DNA of 62,315 bases, taken from contig JAFSCH010000056.1 of NCBI GenBank assembly GCA_017436865.1, positions 1-62,315 on the forward strand, in the 5' to 3' direction. The notes beneath the pieces were generated by a model. The model ran no database searches. It saw only the letters and a list, made by a program, of their open reading frames with translations, and was not told the origin of the DNA. Source of the stretch: Lachnospiraceae bacterium (GTDB lineage Bacteria; Bacillota; Clostridia; Lachnospirales; Lachnospiraceae). A program made the translations under genes and the position numbers. Position 1 is the first letter of the stretch. Each line of letters starts with the position of its first letter. Of this stretch, positions 52,713-61,217 are shown one piece after another.

Positions 52713-53348
52713 ATGAGAAAAATTGATTCGAGTTTATATTTTATAACTGATAGCACGAATTATGGTGAAGAAGAATTTCTCTACCGTGTAGAGCAGGCGT
52801 TGAAAGGAGGAGTAACCCTTCTTCAGCTCCGTGAAAAAGATAAATCAACAAGAGAATACATTGCGCTTGCAGAGAAAGTACATGCTATTGCAAAACGATA
52901 CAATGTACCGCTAATTATTGATGATCGTGTGGATGTAGCTCTTGCTATTGATGCAGAAGGGGTTCATGTTGGAGCTTCCGATATGCCGGTTTTTATGGCA
53001 AGAAAGCTGATGGGTGAAAATAAAATAGTGGGTGCAACCGCAAAGACAGTTCCCTGGGCAAAGGAAGCCTATGAGCAGGGAGCAGACTATCTTGGTGTAG
53101 GTGCAATCTATCCTACAACGACAAAAGTGAAGACGGTTCAGACATCTACGGATACTCTTCGCGATATTTGTAGTGCAGTTCAGATTCCCGTAAATGCAAT
53201 TGGTGGATTGAATAAGGATAATATTGATGTACTTGCAGATATTCCTATTGCTGGTATTTGCGTAGTGTCTGCTATTATGAAAGCAGAGGAACCCAAGATG
53301 GCAGCAGAGAGATTGAAAGCAAGAGCGCAGAAACTTGGGTTATTCTAG
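52713..53348 (+). CDS. thiE: Thiamine-phosphate synthase
   Basis: Joins the thiazole and the pyrimidine to give thiamine phosphate. The 211-residue TIM barrel has GVTLLQLREKDKSTREYIAL, PLIIDDRVDVALAIDAEGVH, VGASDMP, VGATAKT, ADYLGVGAIYPT and the phosphate loop ending GICVVSAIM. The start follows gaggag. The genes thiC and thiD for the pyrimidine part are not in this operon. Confidence 0.95.
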   Translation: MRKIDSSLYFITDSTNYGEEEFLYRVEQALKGGVTLLQLREKDKSTREYIALAEKVHAIAKRYNVPLIIDDRVDVALAIDAEGVHVGASDMPVFMARKLMGENKIVGATAKTVPWAKEAYEQGADYLGVGAIYPTTTKVKTVQTSTDTLRDICSAVQIPVNAIGGLNKDNIDVLADIPIAGICVVSAIMKAEEPKMAAERLKARAQKLGLF

Positions 53349-53431
53349 ATGAAAGAAAGATGTACTATTGTTTTGTAAATTTCATGAAAAAGAATCATAT
53401 AATATAAAAAGAAAAATATGGAAGTGATGAT

Positions 53432-53662
53432 ATGATTCGTTATAGTGAGTTTCGCAAAAAAGAAGTCATCAGTATGAGAGAATGTAAACGGCTTGGGCAT
53501 GTATGCGATTTGGAATTTGATGAGTGTAAAGGGTGTATTACGAAGATTATGGTACCATCCTGCTGTGGAATTTGGGGGAAATTGACGGATGATACCGTAA
53601 TTGTAATACCGTTTCATTGTATTAAGCAAATAGGACCGGATTTGATACTGGTAGATATCTAA
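53432..53662 (+). CDS. YlmC/YmxH-family sporulation protein (PRC-barrel)
   Basis: A 76-residue protein starting MIRYSEFRKKEVISMRECKR, the hallmark of YlmC/YmxH, followed by a PRC-barrel (LEFDECKGCITKIMVP, VIPFHCIKQIGPDLILVDI). Such proteins are conserved in endospore formers and of uncertain function. The ribosome binding site (ggaagtg) is fair. It ends 20 bases before a terminator-like hairpin at 53682. Confidence 0.85.
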   Translation: MIRYSEFRKKEVISMRECKRLGHVCDLEFDECKGCITKIMVPSCCGIWGKLTDDTVIVIPFHCIKQIGPDLILVDI

Positions 53663-53681
53663 TATGATGTGACAAGAGAGT

Positions 53682-53719
53682 GTTGTATTATGTTGATGAT
53701 GAACAGTAATACAACTTTT
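53682..53719 (+). terminator. Terminator of the YlmC/YmxH gene
   Basis: gttgtatta (53682-53690) pairs with taatacaac (53707-53715), followed by tttta. Confidence 0.7.
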
Positions 53720-53749
53720 AAGAGAAAAATGAATTGTATATACGAAAGG

Positions 53750-53778
53750 TTGACATAAGAGAAAATATCACTTATACT
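53750..53778 (+). promoter_or_regulatory. Consensus promoter of nrdR, with a leader hairpin
   Basis: ttgaca (53750-53755), 17 bases, tatact (53773-53778). It is the best promoter in the window. An 8-base hairpin, aacaaaag/cttttgtt (53799-53806 with 53812-53819), lies in the leader downstream. Confidence 0.8.
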
Positions 53779-53861
53779 TACATTGTAATTAGATAATAAA
53801 CAAAAGTTTTTCTTTTGTTAGTATCCATTGGTTAATAAAAGAAAGTATGGAGGTAGTCAGC

Positions 53862-54314
53862 ATGAAGTGTCCATTCTGCGGTCATGAGAACACCCGAGTA
53901 ATTGATTCAAGACCGGCTGAAGAAAATAATTCCATCCGCAGAAGAAGAGTATGCGATGAATGTAATAAAAGATTTACAACTTATGAGAAGATAGAGACGA
54001 TACCTTTGATTATTATAAAGAAGGATGATAACAGAGAAGCATATGATCGGGCAAAGATAGAGGCGGGAATTCTTCGAGCATGTCATAAGAGACCTGTTAG
54101 TGTGGAACAAATAAATCAACTGCTAGAAGATATAGAAGTTGAGATTTTTAATATGGAGGCAAAGGAGATTCCAAGCCAGATTATTGGGGAACTGGTAATG
54201 AACAGATTAAAAGACTTAGACGCAGTTGCGTATGTTAGATTTGCGTCAGTGTACCGTGAATTTAAGGATATCAATACCTTTATGGATGAATTAAAGAAAG
54301 TACTGGACAAATAA
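53862..54314 (+). CDS. nrdR: Transcriptional repressor NrdR
   Basis: A 150-residue nucleotide-sensing repressor of ribonucleotide reductase genes. The zinc ribbon is MKCPFCGHENTRVIDSRPAE with the second pair in RRVCDECNKRFTTYE, followed by the ATP-cone domain (REAYDRAKIEAGILRACHKR, DAVAYVRFASVYREF). I start at atg 53862, after tggaggt (53848-53854); the in-frame atg at 53847 precedes it. Confidence 0.95.
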   Translation: MKCPFCGHENTRVIDSRPAEENNSIRRRRVCDECNKRFTTYEKIETIPLIIIKKDDNREAYDRAKIEAGILRACHKRPVSVEQINQLLEDIEVEIFNMEAKEIPSQIIGELVMNRLKDLDAVAYVRFASVYREFKDINTFMDELKKVLDK

Positions 54315-54324
54315 TGAAAGTATT

Positions 54325-54362
54325 AGAGAGTGTATCAGCATAGAGATAGGCTCTCTTTTTTA
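54325..54362 (+). terminator. Terminator of nrdR
   Basis: agagag (54325-54330) with ctctct (54351-54356) and a T-run; inner tatc/gata adds pairing. Repeat copy F begins right behind. Confidence 0.7.
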
Positions 54363-54364
54363 AA

Positions 54365-54455
54365 TATTAGGAAATTGCTGTTACGTAGTGGTAGTTAGAC
54401 AAGAATTTCGACAGAAATTCTTGCCAAAGTGCGTGCGCTGGCATGCACTATTTTT
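54365..54455 (+). repeat. Two-hairpin dispersed repeat, copy F (subtype 1)
   Basis: tattaggaaattgctgttac, hairpin 1 with loop gaca (caagaatttc/gaaattcttg) and hairpin 2 where gcatgcac replaces gcacgcac, keeping a G-U pair. It ends in attttt. Confidence 0.9.
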
Positions 54456-54458
54456 AAA

Positions 54459-54548
54459 TAATAGGAAATTGCTGTAACGTAGTGGTAGTTAATAAAGAAT
54501 TTACGAAGTAAATTCTTTGAGTGATTGCCGCTGGGCAATCACTTTTTT
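54459..54548 (+). repeat. Two-hairpin dispersed repeat, copy G (subtype 2)
   Basis: Directly behind copy F. Its sequence appears identical to copy E at 46976 through the closing T-run. A tandem of both subtypes is seen only here. Confidence 0.92.
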
Positions 54549-54701
54549 ACATGAATATGGTTAGAAAAAGAAATATAACTTTGGTAAATATATATCTTGA
54601 TTTTTAGTTTGGAATTGTATAGAATTTAGCATGGTTATATAGGACAGTACCAAAAGGGCTGTACCACATAATCCTTTATAACTTAATAGTGTATGAATAA
54701 A
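54549..54701. other. Gene-free leader ahead of the ABC importer operon
   Basis: No protein gene fits. tatagaat-type sequence around 54612 hints at a -10 box, but no clear -35 is seen. The gap between nrdR and the importer totals 436 bases and holds the terminator, repeats F and G, this leader and the 27-base palindrome. Confidence 0.4.
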
Positions 54702-54728
54702 GTAACTATGAAGAAAAGGAATAGTTAC
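54702..54728 (+). repeat. 27-base palindromic repeat
   Basis: gtaactatgaagaaaaggaa then tagttac. Arms gtaactat and atagttac pair perfectly over eight bases. It sits just upstream of the importer's ribosome binding site (aaaaggag, 54737-54744). Confidence 0.75.
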
Positions 54729-54750
54729 TGAGTAAGAAAAGGAGTAAAAC

Positions 54751-56283
54751 ATGACTAAGAGAAGATTAAGTAAGGTTCTTTTCGTAAGTATGTTACTTAC
54801 ATTGACTATTGCACTGGGTGGATGCGCAGGTGATAAGGAGAATGGAGACTCTTCACAGAGTGCTATTACAATTGGTATTCCTCAGGATCTTGACAGTTTG
54901 GACCCTAATATGTCTACAGGTGCAGGAACACAGGAAATGTTGTTTAATGTTTACGAAGGCTTATATAAACCTGACAGTAATGGCAATCTTGTTCCGGCTG
55001 TAGCAAGTGAGTGTGTAATATCAGAAGATGGCTTAGTGTATACATTTACATTAAGAGATGGAGTAAAATTCCATAATGGAAATACTGTCACAGTTGAGGA
55101 CGTAGTGTATTCAATGAATAAGTGCGCCGGCAATGGGACAGGAGAACCATTAGTATCGGCGTTTTCTATTTTAGAAAAAGTAGAGGCGACAGATGATAAG
55201 ACAGTAGTACTTACATTGTCAGAAGCAAATAAAGACTTTTTATCTATTTTAGCTGCAACAGAAACTTGCATTGTACCAGCAGATGTAGCAGATCTTGAGG
55301 AGACACCGATAGGAACTGGTCCATATAAAATTGTATCTCGTTCTTTGCAGGAAAGTGTAGAATTAGAGAAGTTTGACGAATATTGGGGAGAACCGGCACA
55401 TATTGAAAAGGTTACTTTGAAAGTTCTTGCAGATGCAGATTCGGTGCTTATGAACCTTCAGGGTGGTGCAGTGGACTTAGTAGCAAGAGTAACAGCATCA
55501 ACTGCTTCTGAGCTTGGTGATCAGTTTAATATAGTAGAAGGCAGTATGAACCTTGTTCAGGCATTATATTTGAATAATGGAGTGGAACCGTTTAATAATG
55601 AAAAAGTAAGACAGGCATTATGTTATGCAGTAGATAAGCAGGAAATTTTTGACTTTGTTGCAGATGGTAAGGGATTTGCAGTAGGTAGTAGTATGTTTCC
55701 GTCTTTTGGAAAATACTATATGGAAGAGTTGAATGATGTTTATGCAACTGATTATGAAAAAGCAAAGGCTCTTTTGACGGAAGCAGGCTATCCGGATGGC
55801 TTAACGTTTACCATTAAGGTGGCTTCTAACTATCAGCAACATGTGGATACAGCAACGGTTCTTGCAGAACAGTTTAAAAAGATTGGTGTTACTGCAAATA
55901 TTGAGCTGATTGAGTGGGAAACATGGTTGAATGATGTATATTCAAACAAACAGTTTGAAGCAACTGTAGTAGGTTTGGATGCTTCTACTTTAACGGCAGG
56001 AGCTATGCTAAAACGATTTAATTCGACAGCACATAATAACTTTATTAATTATAACAATCCTGACTATGATGCAGCTTACGCAAATGCACTGGCGTCAGCA
56101 ACAGATGAAGAGGCAACCGGATATTACAAAGAATGTGAGAAAATTCTTGCCGAGACAGCAGCAAATGTATATATTCAGGATTTGGCAGAATTTGTTGCAA
56201 TTAACAAGAAATATGCAGGATATGAATTTTATCCATTATATGTAATGGATATTGCAAAGCTTTATATAGTAGAAGAGCAATAG
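54751..56283 (+). CDS. ABC importer substrate-binding lipoprotein (peptide/nickel family)
   Basis: A 510-residue extracytoplasmic binding protein of family SBP_5. The signal peptide ends in a lipobox (IALGGC, lipidated C25). Family blocks are SLDPNMSTGAGTQEM, PAVASECVISEDGLVYTFTL, RDGVKFHNGN, TVTVEDVVYSMNKC, GTGPYKIV and NNEKVRQALCYAVDK. It captures peptides or a metal chelate and passes them to the two permeases. Its lipid anchor would be added by Lgt (48619). Substrate cannot be told from sequence. Confidence 0.9.
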   Translation: MTKRRLSKVLFVSMLLTLTIALGGCAGDKENGDSSQSAITIGIPQDLDSLDPNMSTGAGTQEMLFNVYEGLYKPDSNGNLVPAVASECVISEDGLVYTFTLRDGVKFHNGNTVTVEDVVYSMNKCAGNGTGEPLVSAFSILEKVEATDDKTVVLTLSEANKDFLSILAATETCIVPADVADLEETPIGTGPYKIVSRSLQESVELEKFDEYWGEPAHIEKVTLKVLADADSVLMNLQGGAVDLVARVTASTASELGDQFNIVEGSMNLVQALYLNNGVEPFNNEKVRQALCYAVDKQEIFDFVADGKGFAVGSSMFPSFGKYYMEELNDVYATDYEKAKALLTEAGYPDGLTFTIKVASNYQQHVDTATVLAEQFKKIGVTANIELIEWETWLNDVYSNKQFEATVVGLDASTLTAGAMLKRFNSTAHNNFINYNNPDYDAAYANALASATDEEATGYYKECEKILAETAANVYIQDLAEFVAINKKYAGYEFYPLYVMDIAKLYIVEEQ

Positions 56284-56353
56284 GGAAGTTTATTATATAA
56301 AGTAAAAGGTTACTGGGATGAGGTGGCAGTAACAGCAGAAGGGAGACGAGAAG

Positions 56354-57301
56354 ATGAAATATGTAGGAAAGAAGCTGGGAGCTATGTTAGTAACTTTACT
56401 ATTGATTTCATTTCTCGTCTTTCTTGCTTTTGATATCATTCCAGGGGATGCTGCTATGGCACAACTTGGCACAGATGTGACTCCTGAAAGATTGGAAGCG
56501 CTGAGAGAGGAAATGGGGCTGAATAAGCCTTTGATAGAGAGATACTTTGTCTGGTTGGTGGCATTTTTGCAAGGAGATTTTGGACATTCCTATAAATATA
56601 ATATGCCAGTAGCTGAGATGATATCAACTAAATTACCGATTACAGTTATTATGGCATTAATATCCTTTTTTATTATGGTATTAGTGTCCCTTCCGCTGGG
56701 GATTTATACTGCAAAGCATAATGGAAAGAGAATTGACCGTTGTATTACGGTAATCAATCAGGTTATGATGGCAGTACCACATTTTTTCCTGGGTATTATT
56801 ATTACCTATGTGTTTGGTCTGGTGTTAAAGCTGTTTGTACCAGGCAATTATGTATCTTATGAAAAAGACTTTGGAGCATTTTTTTCTTATATTATTTTTC
56901 CATGTGTCGCAATCGCAATACCCAAAATAGCGATGTCGGTAAAGCTGTTAAAGAGCTCTTGTGTGGAAGAAGCGAGAAAGGATTATGTTAGAACTGCTTA
57001 TAGTAAAGGAAATAATACCAGTAAGGTTTTATATAGACATGTTTTACGCAATGCTATGATTCCGGTGGTAACACTTTGGGGCATGACATTGGCAGATATG
57101 CTTGTAGGGAGTATTGTTATTGAACAAGTATTCAATGTACCGGGAATAGGAAGAACTTTGCTTACTTCTATATCTTATCGTGATTATCCGGTAGTGCAGG
57201 CGATTATTGTTTTGGTTGCTGTTGTAGTTATCGTAACGAATTTTTGCGTGGATATGATTTATCAGTGGATTGACCCGCGAATTAGTGCGCGTGAATCATA
57301 G
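56354..57301 (+). CDS. ABC importer permease (DppB/OppB/NikB type)
   Basis: A 315-residue permease with six helices. The N-terminal helix is GAMLVTLLLISFLVFLAFD, followed by IPGDAAMAQLG and LGLNKP-like EMGLNKPLIERY. The EAA loop reads RKDYVRTAYSKGNNTSKVLY and ends with RHVLRNAMIPVVTLWG. It follows the binding protein after 70 bases; an imperfect inverted repeat (gttactg/cagtaac, 56309-56333) lies in between. Confidence 0.92.
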   Translation: MKYVGKKLGAMLVTLLLISFLVFLAFDIIPGDAAMAQLGTDVTPERLEALREEMGLNKPLIERYFVWLVAFLQGDFGHSYKYNMPVAEMISTKLPITVIMALISFFIMVLVSLPLGIYTAKHNGKRIDRCITVINQVMMAVPHFFLGIIITYVFGLVLKLFVPGNYVSYEKDFGAFFSYIIFPCVAIAIPKIAMSVKLLKSSCVEEARKDYVRTAYSKGNNTSKVLYRHVLRNAMIPVVTLWGMTLADMLVGSIVIEQVFNVPGIGRTLLTSISYRDYPVVQAIIVLVAVVVIVTNFCVDMIYQWIDPRISARES

Positions 57302-57313
57302 AGGGTGAAAATG

Positions 57314-58114
57314 ATGAAGAAAAAACTATTAAATCAGCCAACTTTTTTGCTTGGAATGATTATTACATCGATTATGTTATTGTTGACATTTGTCGGCTTC
57401 TTTTATACGCCATACGACCCAACACAAATGGATACCAGCAGTAAGCTTTCTGGCTGTTCTCTAGAGCATATTATGGGTTGTGATAACTTTGGAAGAGATA
57501 TTTTTTCAAGAGTGTTGCAAGGAATGGGTAATACCTTTTTAATTGCAGTGGCAACAGTTACCATTGGCGTTGTATGTGGCGTTTTGCTTGGTGCGTTTAC
57601 TGGATATTTTGGTGGTTGGATTGATGAAGTGATTATGAGAATTATAGATGTTATTTTTGCATTTCCAAGTATTTTACTTGCATTAGTGTTTGTTAGTATA
57701 TTTGGAACAGGTAAGTATAATGTTGTTTTTGCGCTTGGTATTGCATTTATTCCAAGTTTTGCACGTATTGTAAGAAGTGAATTCATTAAATACAAGGATA
57801 TGGATTACGTGAAAAGTGCAAGACTTGCAGGAGTGAGCGATTTACGTATTATGTTTGTGCATATCTTGCCAAATACTATGACGGTACTGTTGTCTTCGAT
57901 TATGATTGGTTTTAATAATGCGGTACTTTCGGAGGCAGGTATGAGTTACCTGGGAATTGGTGTACAGCCGCCTGATGCTAGCCTTGGAAGTATGCTTTCG
58001 GAAGCGCAGAGCTACTTGTTTTCAGCACCGAATTATGCTATTTTTCCGGGTTTAATGATTATATTGCTTGTGCTTGGATTTTCTTTGATGGCAGAAGGAT
58101 TGAAAAGTAGATAG
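57314..58114 (+). CDS. ABC importer permease (DppC/OppC/NikC type)
   Basis: A 266-residue partner permease. It has an N-terminal helix, MGCDNFGRDIFSRVLQGM, and the EAA loop DYVKSARLAGVSDLRIMFVH followed by ILPNTMTVLLSS, with GMSYLGIGVQPPDASLGSML near the end. The start is ambiguous: gtg 57305 lies within the ribosome binding site (gagggtg), while atg 57311 and atg 57314 are better placed. I use 57314 for spacing. Confidence 0.9.
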   Translation: MKKKLLNQPTFLLGMIITSIMLLLTFVGFFYTPYDPTQMDTSSKLSGCSLEHIMGCDNFGRDIFSRVLQGMGNTFLIAVATVTIGVVCGVLLGAFTGYFGGWIDEVIMRIIDVIFAFPSILLALVFVSIFGTGKYNVVFALGIAFIPSFARIVRSEFIKYKDMDYVKSARLAGVSDLRIMFVHILPNTMTVLLSSIMIGFNNAVLSEAGMSYLGIGVQPPDASLGSMLSEAQSYLFSAPNYAIFPGLMIILLVLGFSLMAEGLKSR

Positions 58115-58138
58115 TCGTGAGAAAGGCATGGTATTCAC

Positions 58139-58942
58139 ATGGAGAAATTGTTAGAAATTAGAAATTTGAATATAGAGTTTCATGACCATGATATTCCGGA
58201 ACGAGTGGTAAATAATTTTAATCTCGAACTTTTCAAGGGTGAAATAGTTGGTATAGTGGGAGAATCTGGTTCTGGTAAGTCTATGACGGCAATGGCAATT
58301 GCTGGTTTGCTCCGCAGACATGATATGGAAAAGCAGGGCGAGATTTTATTCGAGGGAAAAGAGCTTCTTCATGCATCGCGTTCGGAGGTGCGTAAGTACC
58401 AAGGTGATGATATTGGCATGATTTTTCAAGAACCTATGACATCACTTAACCCAGTAAAGCGAATAGGTTGGCAGGTAGAGGAAAGTTTGCGTATTCACAG
58501 ACCGGATATGTCTAAGGAAGAACGATACAAAAGGGCGATAGAAAGTCTTCGAGAGGTGGAGTTAGATGAGCCGAAGAAAGTTTATAAGCAATATCCACAT
58601 GAGCTGTCGGGTGGTATGAGACAGCGTGTTATGATTGCAGCGGCTATGATTTGTGAACCGAAGTTATTAATTGCAGATGAGCCCACGACTGCATTGGACG
58701 TTACCATTCAGCTCCAGATTGTAAAATTGTTACAACGTTTGAATCGAGAGAAACAGACTTCTATTTTATTCATTTCGCATGATTTGAGTCTGGTTAAGAA
58801 GCTGTGTGATAGAATTGTGGTTATGCATAATGGAAATATTGTAGAAACAGGAAATACGAAAGAAGTATTTTATCAGCCGGAAGAGGAATACACAAAAAAG
58901 TTAATTCAGGCAATACCGAAGCTGGAAAAGCTAATCGTGTAA
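58139..58942 (+). CDS. ABC importer ATPase, first (DppD/OppD/NikD type)
   Basis: A 267-residue nucleotide-binding subunit. Walker A is [16 protein letters not shown], the signature is [17 protein letters not shown] and Walker B is [16 protein letters not shown]. It lacks the roughly 60-residue C-terminal oligopeptide-family extension of Dpp/Opp ATPases, in this respect resembling NikD. The start is atg 58139 with a weak ribosome binding site. Confidence 0.92.
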   Translation: MEKLLEIRNLNIEFHDHDIPERVVNNFNLELFKGEIVGIVGESGSGKSMTAMAIAGLLRRHDMEKQGEILFEGKELLHASRSEVRKYQGDDIGMIFQEPMTSLNPVKRIGWQVEESLRIHRPDMSKEERYKRAIESLREVELDEPKKVYKQYPHELSGGMRQRVMIAAAMICEPKLLIADEPTTALDVTIQLQIVKLLQRLNREKQTSILFISHDLSLVKKLCDRIVVMHNGNIVETGNTKEVFYQPEEEYTKKLIQAIPKLEKLIV

Positions 58943-59006
58943 AATACGGCTGGATTTTAATAGGTTGCTTTGAATAGAGTGAGATTTAAAGCGTAGAGGT
59001 GTGCCA

Positions 59007-59762
59007 ATGAATCATATTCTTGAGGTAAAAAAACTAAATGTTTATTATACAGACAAGGGGAGTCTTTTAAAGAAAAAGACTCAGAAAAAGCATGCTCTTA
59101 GGGATGTTTCTTTCTATATGGAAGAAGGAGAAATTCTAGGGCTTGTTGGAGAAAGTGGTTGTGGAAAGACTTCTCTGGCAAAGGCAATTTTAAGGATGCA
59201 AAAAGAGATGGATGGGGAGGTTGTGCTTCAGTGTGAAAATCCTCAGATGGTATTTCAAGACCCTTACAGCTCTTTAAATCCTGCAAAAAGAATTGGCTGG
59301 ATATTGGAAGAACCGTTGAGAATGAAAAAGCTTTCCAAGGAAGAACGCAAGAAGCGTGTGGATGAAATGTTGGAAAAGGTAGGGCTTGATTTAAAATGCA
59401 AAGAACACTATCCAAATGAACTTTCCGGTGGACAAAGACAAAGAGTTGCGATTGCAGCAGCACTTTTATGTGATACGAAGTTTTTGATAGCGGATGAGCC
59501 GGTATCGGCTTTGGATGTAACGATTCAGGCGCAGATTATTAGGTTATTATTGAAGCTTCATAAGGAAATGGGAATCGCGATTCTTTTTATCTCTCATGAT
59601 CTCAGAGTGGTATATCAGATGTGTGACAGAGTGATGATTATGGAAAGTGGAGAGATTTTGGAACAGGGAACAGTAGAGGAAGTTTATGCGAATCCAAAGT
59701 CAGAATATACCAAGCTTTTGCTTGAGGCGGCAAATGTGAATGATGATTTAGGGAATATATAA
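59007..59762 (+). CDS. ABC importer ATPase, second (DppF/OppF/NikE type)
   Basis: A 251-residue nucleotide-binding subunit. Walker A is [17 protein letters not shown], the Q-loop region is [16 protein letters not shown], the signature is [17 protein letters not shown] and Walker B is [16 protein letters not shown]. It too lacks the C-terminal extension. I start at atg 59007 behind agaggtg; gtg 59001 overlaps that site. Confidence 0.92.
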   Translation: MNHILEVKKLNVYYTDKGSLLKKKTQKKHALRDVSFYMEEGEILGLVGESGCGKTSLAKAILRMQKEMDGEVVLQCENPQMVFQDPYSSLNPAKRIGWILEEPLRMKKLSKEERKKRVDEMLEKVGLDLKCKEHYPNELSGGQRQRVAIAAALLCDTKFLIADEPVSALDVTIQAQIIRLLLKLHKEMGIAILFISHDLRVVYQMCDRVMIMESGEILEQGTVEEVYANPKSEYTKLLLEAANVNDDLGNI

Positions 59763-59799
59763 ATAGAAATGAAGGATAATGGCAGAGAGGAATATAAGC

Positions 59800-60306
59800 A
59801 TGAAAGGATTGTATCCAAAGGAATATGTAGATTCCACGTATGAAATTGATTTTGAAGGATTATATAAAAAAGGATACAGGGGTGTTATCTTTGATATTGA
59901 TAATACTTTGGTTCCTCATGGAGCGCCTGCGGATGAGCGGGCGACAGCCTTTTTTAGGAAGATGCATGAGATGGGATATGCGACGCTTATGCTTTCCAAT
60001 AATAAAGAGCCAAGAGTAAAACTGTTTTGTGATGCAGTAAACGCTCCTTATATTTATAAAGGTGGAAAGCCAAAGACAGAGGGGTATTATAAGGCGATGG
60101 AAGTAATGGGAACAACGGTAGAAAATACATTGTTTGTTGGTGATCAGATCTTTACGGATGTATGGGGAGCTAACAGAGCAGGTATTTATTCATTTTTAGT
60201 AAAGCCAATTCACCCAAAGGAAGAAATTCAGATTGTCTTAAAACGATACCTTGAAAAGATAGTATTATTCTGCTATAAAAGGTATAAAAGAAAAAGCAAT
60301 GACTAG
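59800..60306 (+). CDS. yqeG: YqeG-family HAD phosphatase
   Basis: A 168-residue HAD-superfamily IIIA phosphatase. The opening YPKEYVDSTYEIDFEGLYKK is typical of YqeG; catalytic motifs are VIFDIDNTLVPHG (motif I aspartates), MLSNNKEPRV (motif II) and FVGDQIFTDVWGANRAG (motif III/IV). The substrate is not established for bacterial YqeG. Start: atg 59800, nine bases after gagagg, or atg 59779 with a poorly spaced site; I prefer 59800. In many Firmicutes yqeG lies near aroE, as it does here. Confidence 0.88.
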   Translation: MKGLYPKEYVDSTYEIDFEGLYKKGYRGVIFDIDNTLVPHGAPADERATAFFRKMHEMGYATLMLSNNKEPRVKLFCDAVNAPYIYKGGKPKTEGYYKAMEVMGTTVENTLFVGDQIFTDVWGANRAGIYSFLVKPIHPKEEIQIVLKRYLEKIVLFCYKRYKRKSND

Positions 60307-60330
60307 AATTCTTTTAGGAAAGGAACGTAC

Positions 60331-61203
60331 ATGAGAGAGATAAGCGGAAAGACAAGAACGAGTGGACTAATCGGTAATCCGGTAGAGCATACCATGTCTC
60401 CGATGATTCATAATTTTTTGGCTGAGGAACTTGAAATGGATATGGCGTATGTGCCTTTCTATGTAGAAAAGGGCCAGCTTGATGCAGCAGTAAAGGGAGC
60501 ATATGGTTTAAATATATTAGGATGTAATGTGACAGTTCCCTATAAAAGTGATGTGATGGAAAGCCTTGTAGCATTTGATGATATTGCTGAAAAAATAGGC
60601 GCAGTAAATACTTTAGTGCGTGTAGAGGGTGGCTATAAAGGGTATAATACAGATATTACCGGTTTGCTTCGAGCAATGAAGAGTGAAGGGATTACGTTAG
60701 AGAATGAAGATGTGATTATTTTAGGCGCTGGCGGTGTGGGACGTGCGGTAGCCTTTATGTGCGCGGTAAATGGTGCTTCAAAAGTATATTTGTTGAATCG
60801 GACTATAGAAAAGGCAGAACATATTGCGGAGGAAGTAAATAAAAAAGTGGGAACGCAATGCATTGAAGCATGGCGTATGAATGAGTATGACAAACTTCCG
60901 GATAAGAAGTATCTCGTAATACAAGCGACTAGTGTTGGCCTTTTTCCAAAGGTGGATGAAGTGGTGTTGGAAGACAAAGCGTTCTATAAGAAGGTTAAGG
61001 TAGGATATGACTTAATTTATACACCATGGGAGACCAAGTTCATGAAGTTGGTAAAAGAACAGGGTGGACAGGCATACAATGGATTGAAGATGCTTTTATA
61101 TCAGGCGGTGGATGCTTTTGAGTTATGGAATGAGTGTAGAGTACCAGATAAAAGCGCTTACAAGGCATATGAATTATTGCAGCAGGCAGTTACAAAACGA
61201 TAG
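60331..61203 (+). CDS. aroE: Shikimate dehydrogenase
   Basis: Reduces 3-dehydroshikimate to shikimate with NADPH. The 290-residue protein has GLIGNPVEHTMSPMIHNFLA, NVTVPYKSDVMESLVAFDD (the catalytic lysine), AVNTLVRVEGGYKGYNTDIT, the nucleotide-binding ILGAGGVGRAVAFMCAVNGA, LLNRTIEKA, and GLKMLLYQAVDAFELW near the end. It opens an aroE-aroK-aroQ block. Confidence 0.95.
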   Translation: MREISGKTRTSGLIGNPVEHTMSPMIHNFLAEELEMDMAYVPFYVEKGQLDAAVKGAYGLNILGCNVTVPYKSDVMESLVAFDDIAEKIGAVNTLVRVEGGYKGYNTDITGLLRAMKSEGITLENEDVIILGAGGVGRAVAFMCAVNGASKVYLLNRTIEKAEHIAEEVNKKVGTQCIEAWRMNEYDKLPDKKYLVIQATSVGLFPKVDEVVLEDKAFYKKVKVGYDLIYTPWETKFMKLVKEQGGQAYNGLKMLLYQAVDAFELWNECRVPDKSAYKAYELLQQAVTKR

Positions 61204-61217
61204 CAAGGGATAGACAG

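Noticed and set aside
46976-54548. CRISPR array as an explanation for the repeated units
   Set aside because: The units are single or paired, 90 bases long and far apart, with no regular spacers and no cas genes.
56309-56333. Copy of the 27-base palindrome ahead of the importer permease
   Set aside because: The gttactg/cagtaac arms are in a different order and the spacing is 25; it is a simple short inverted repeat.
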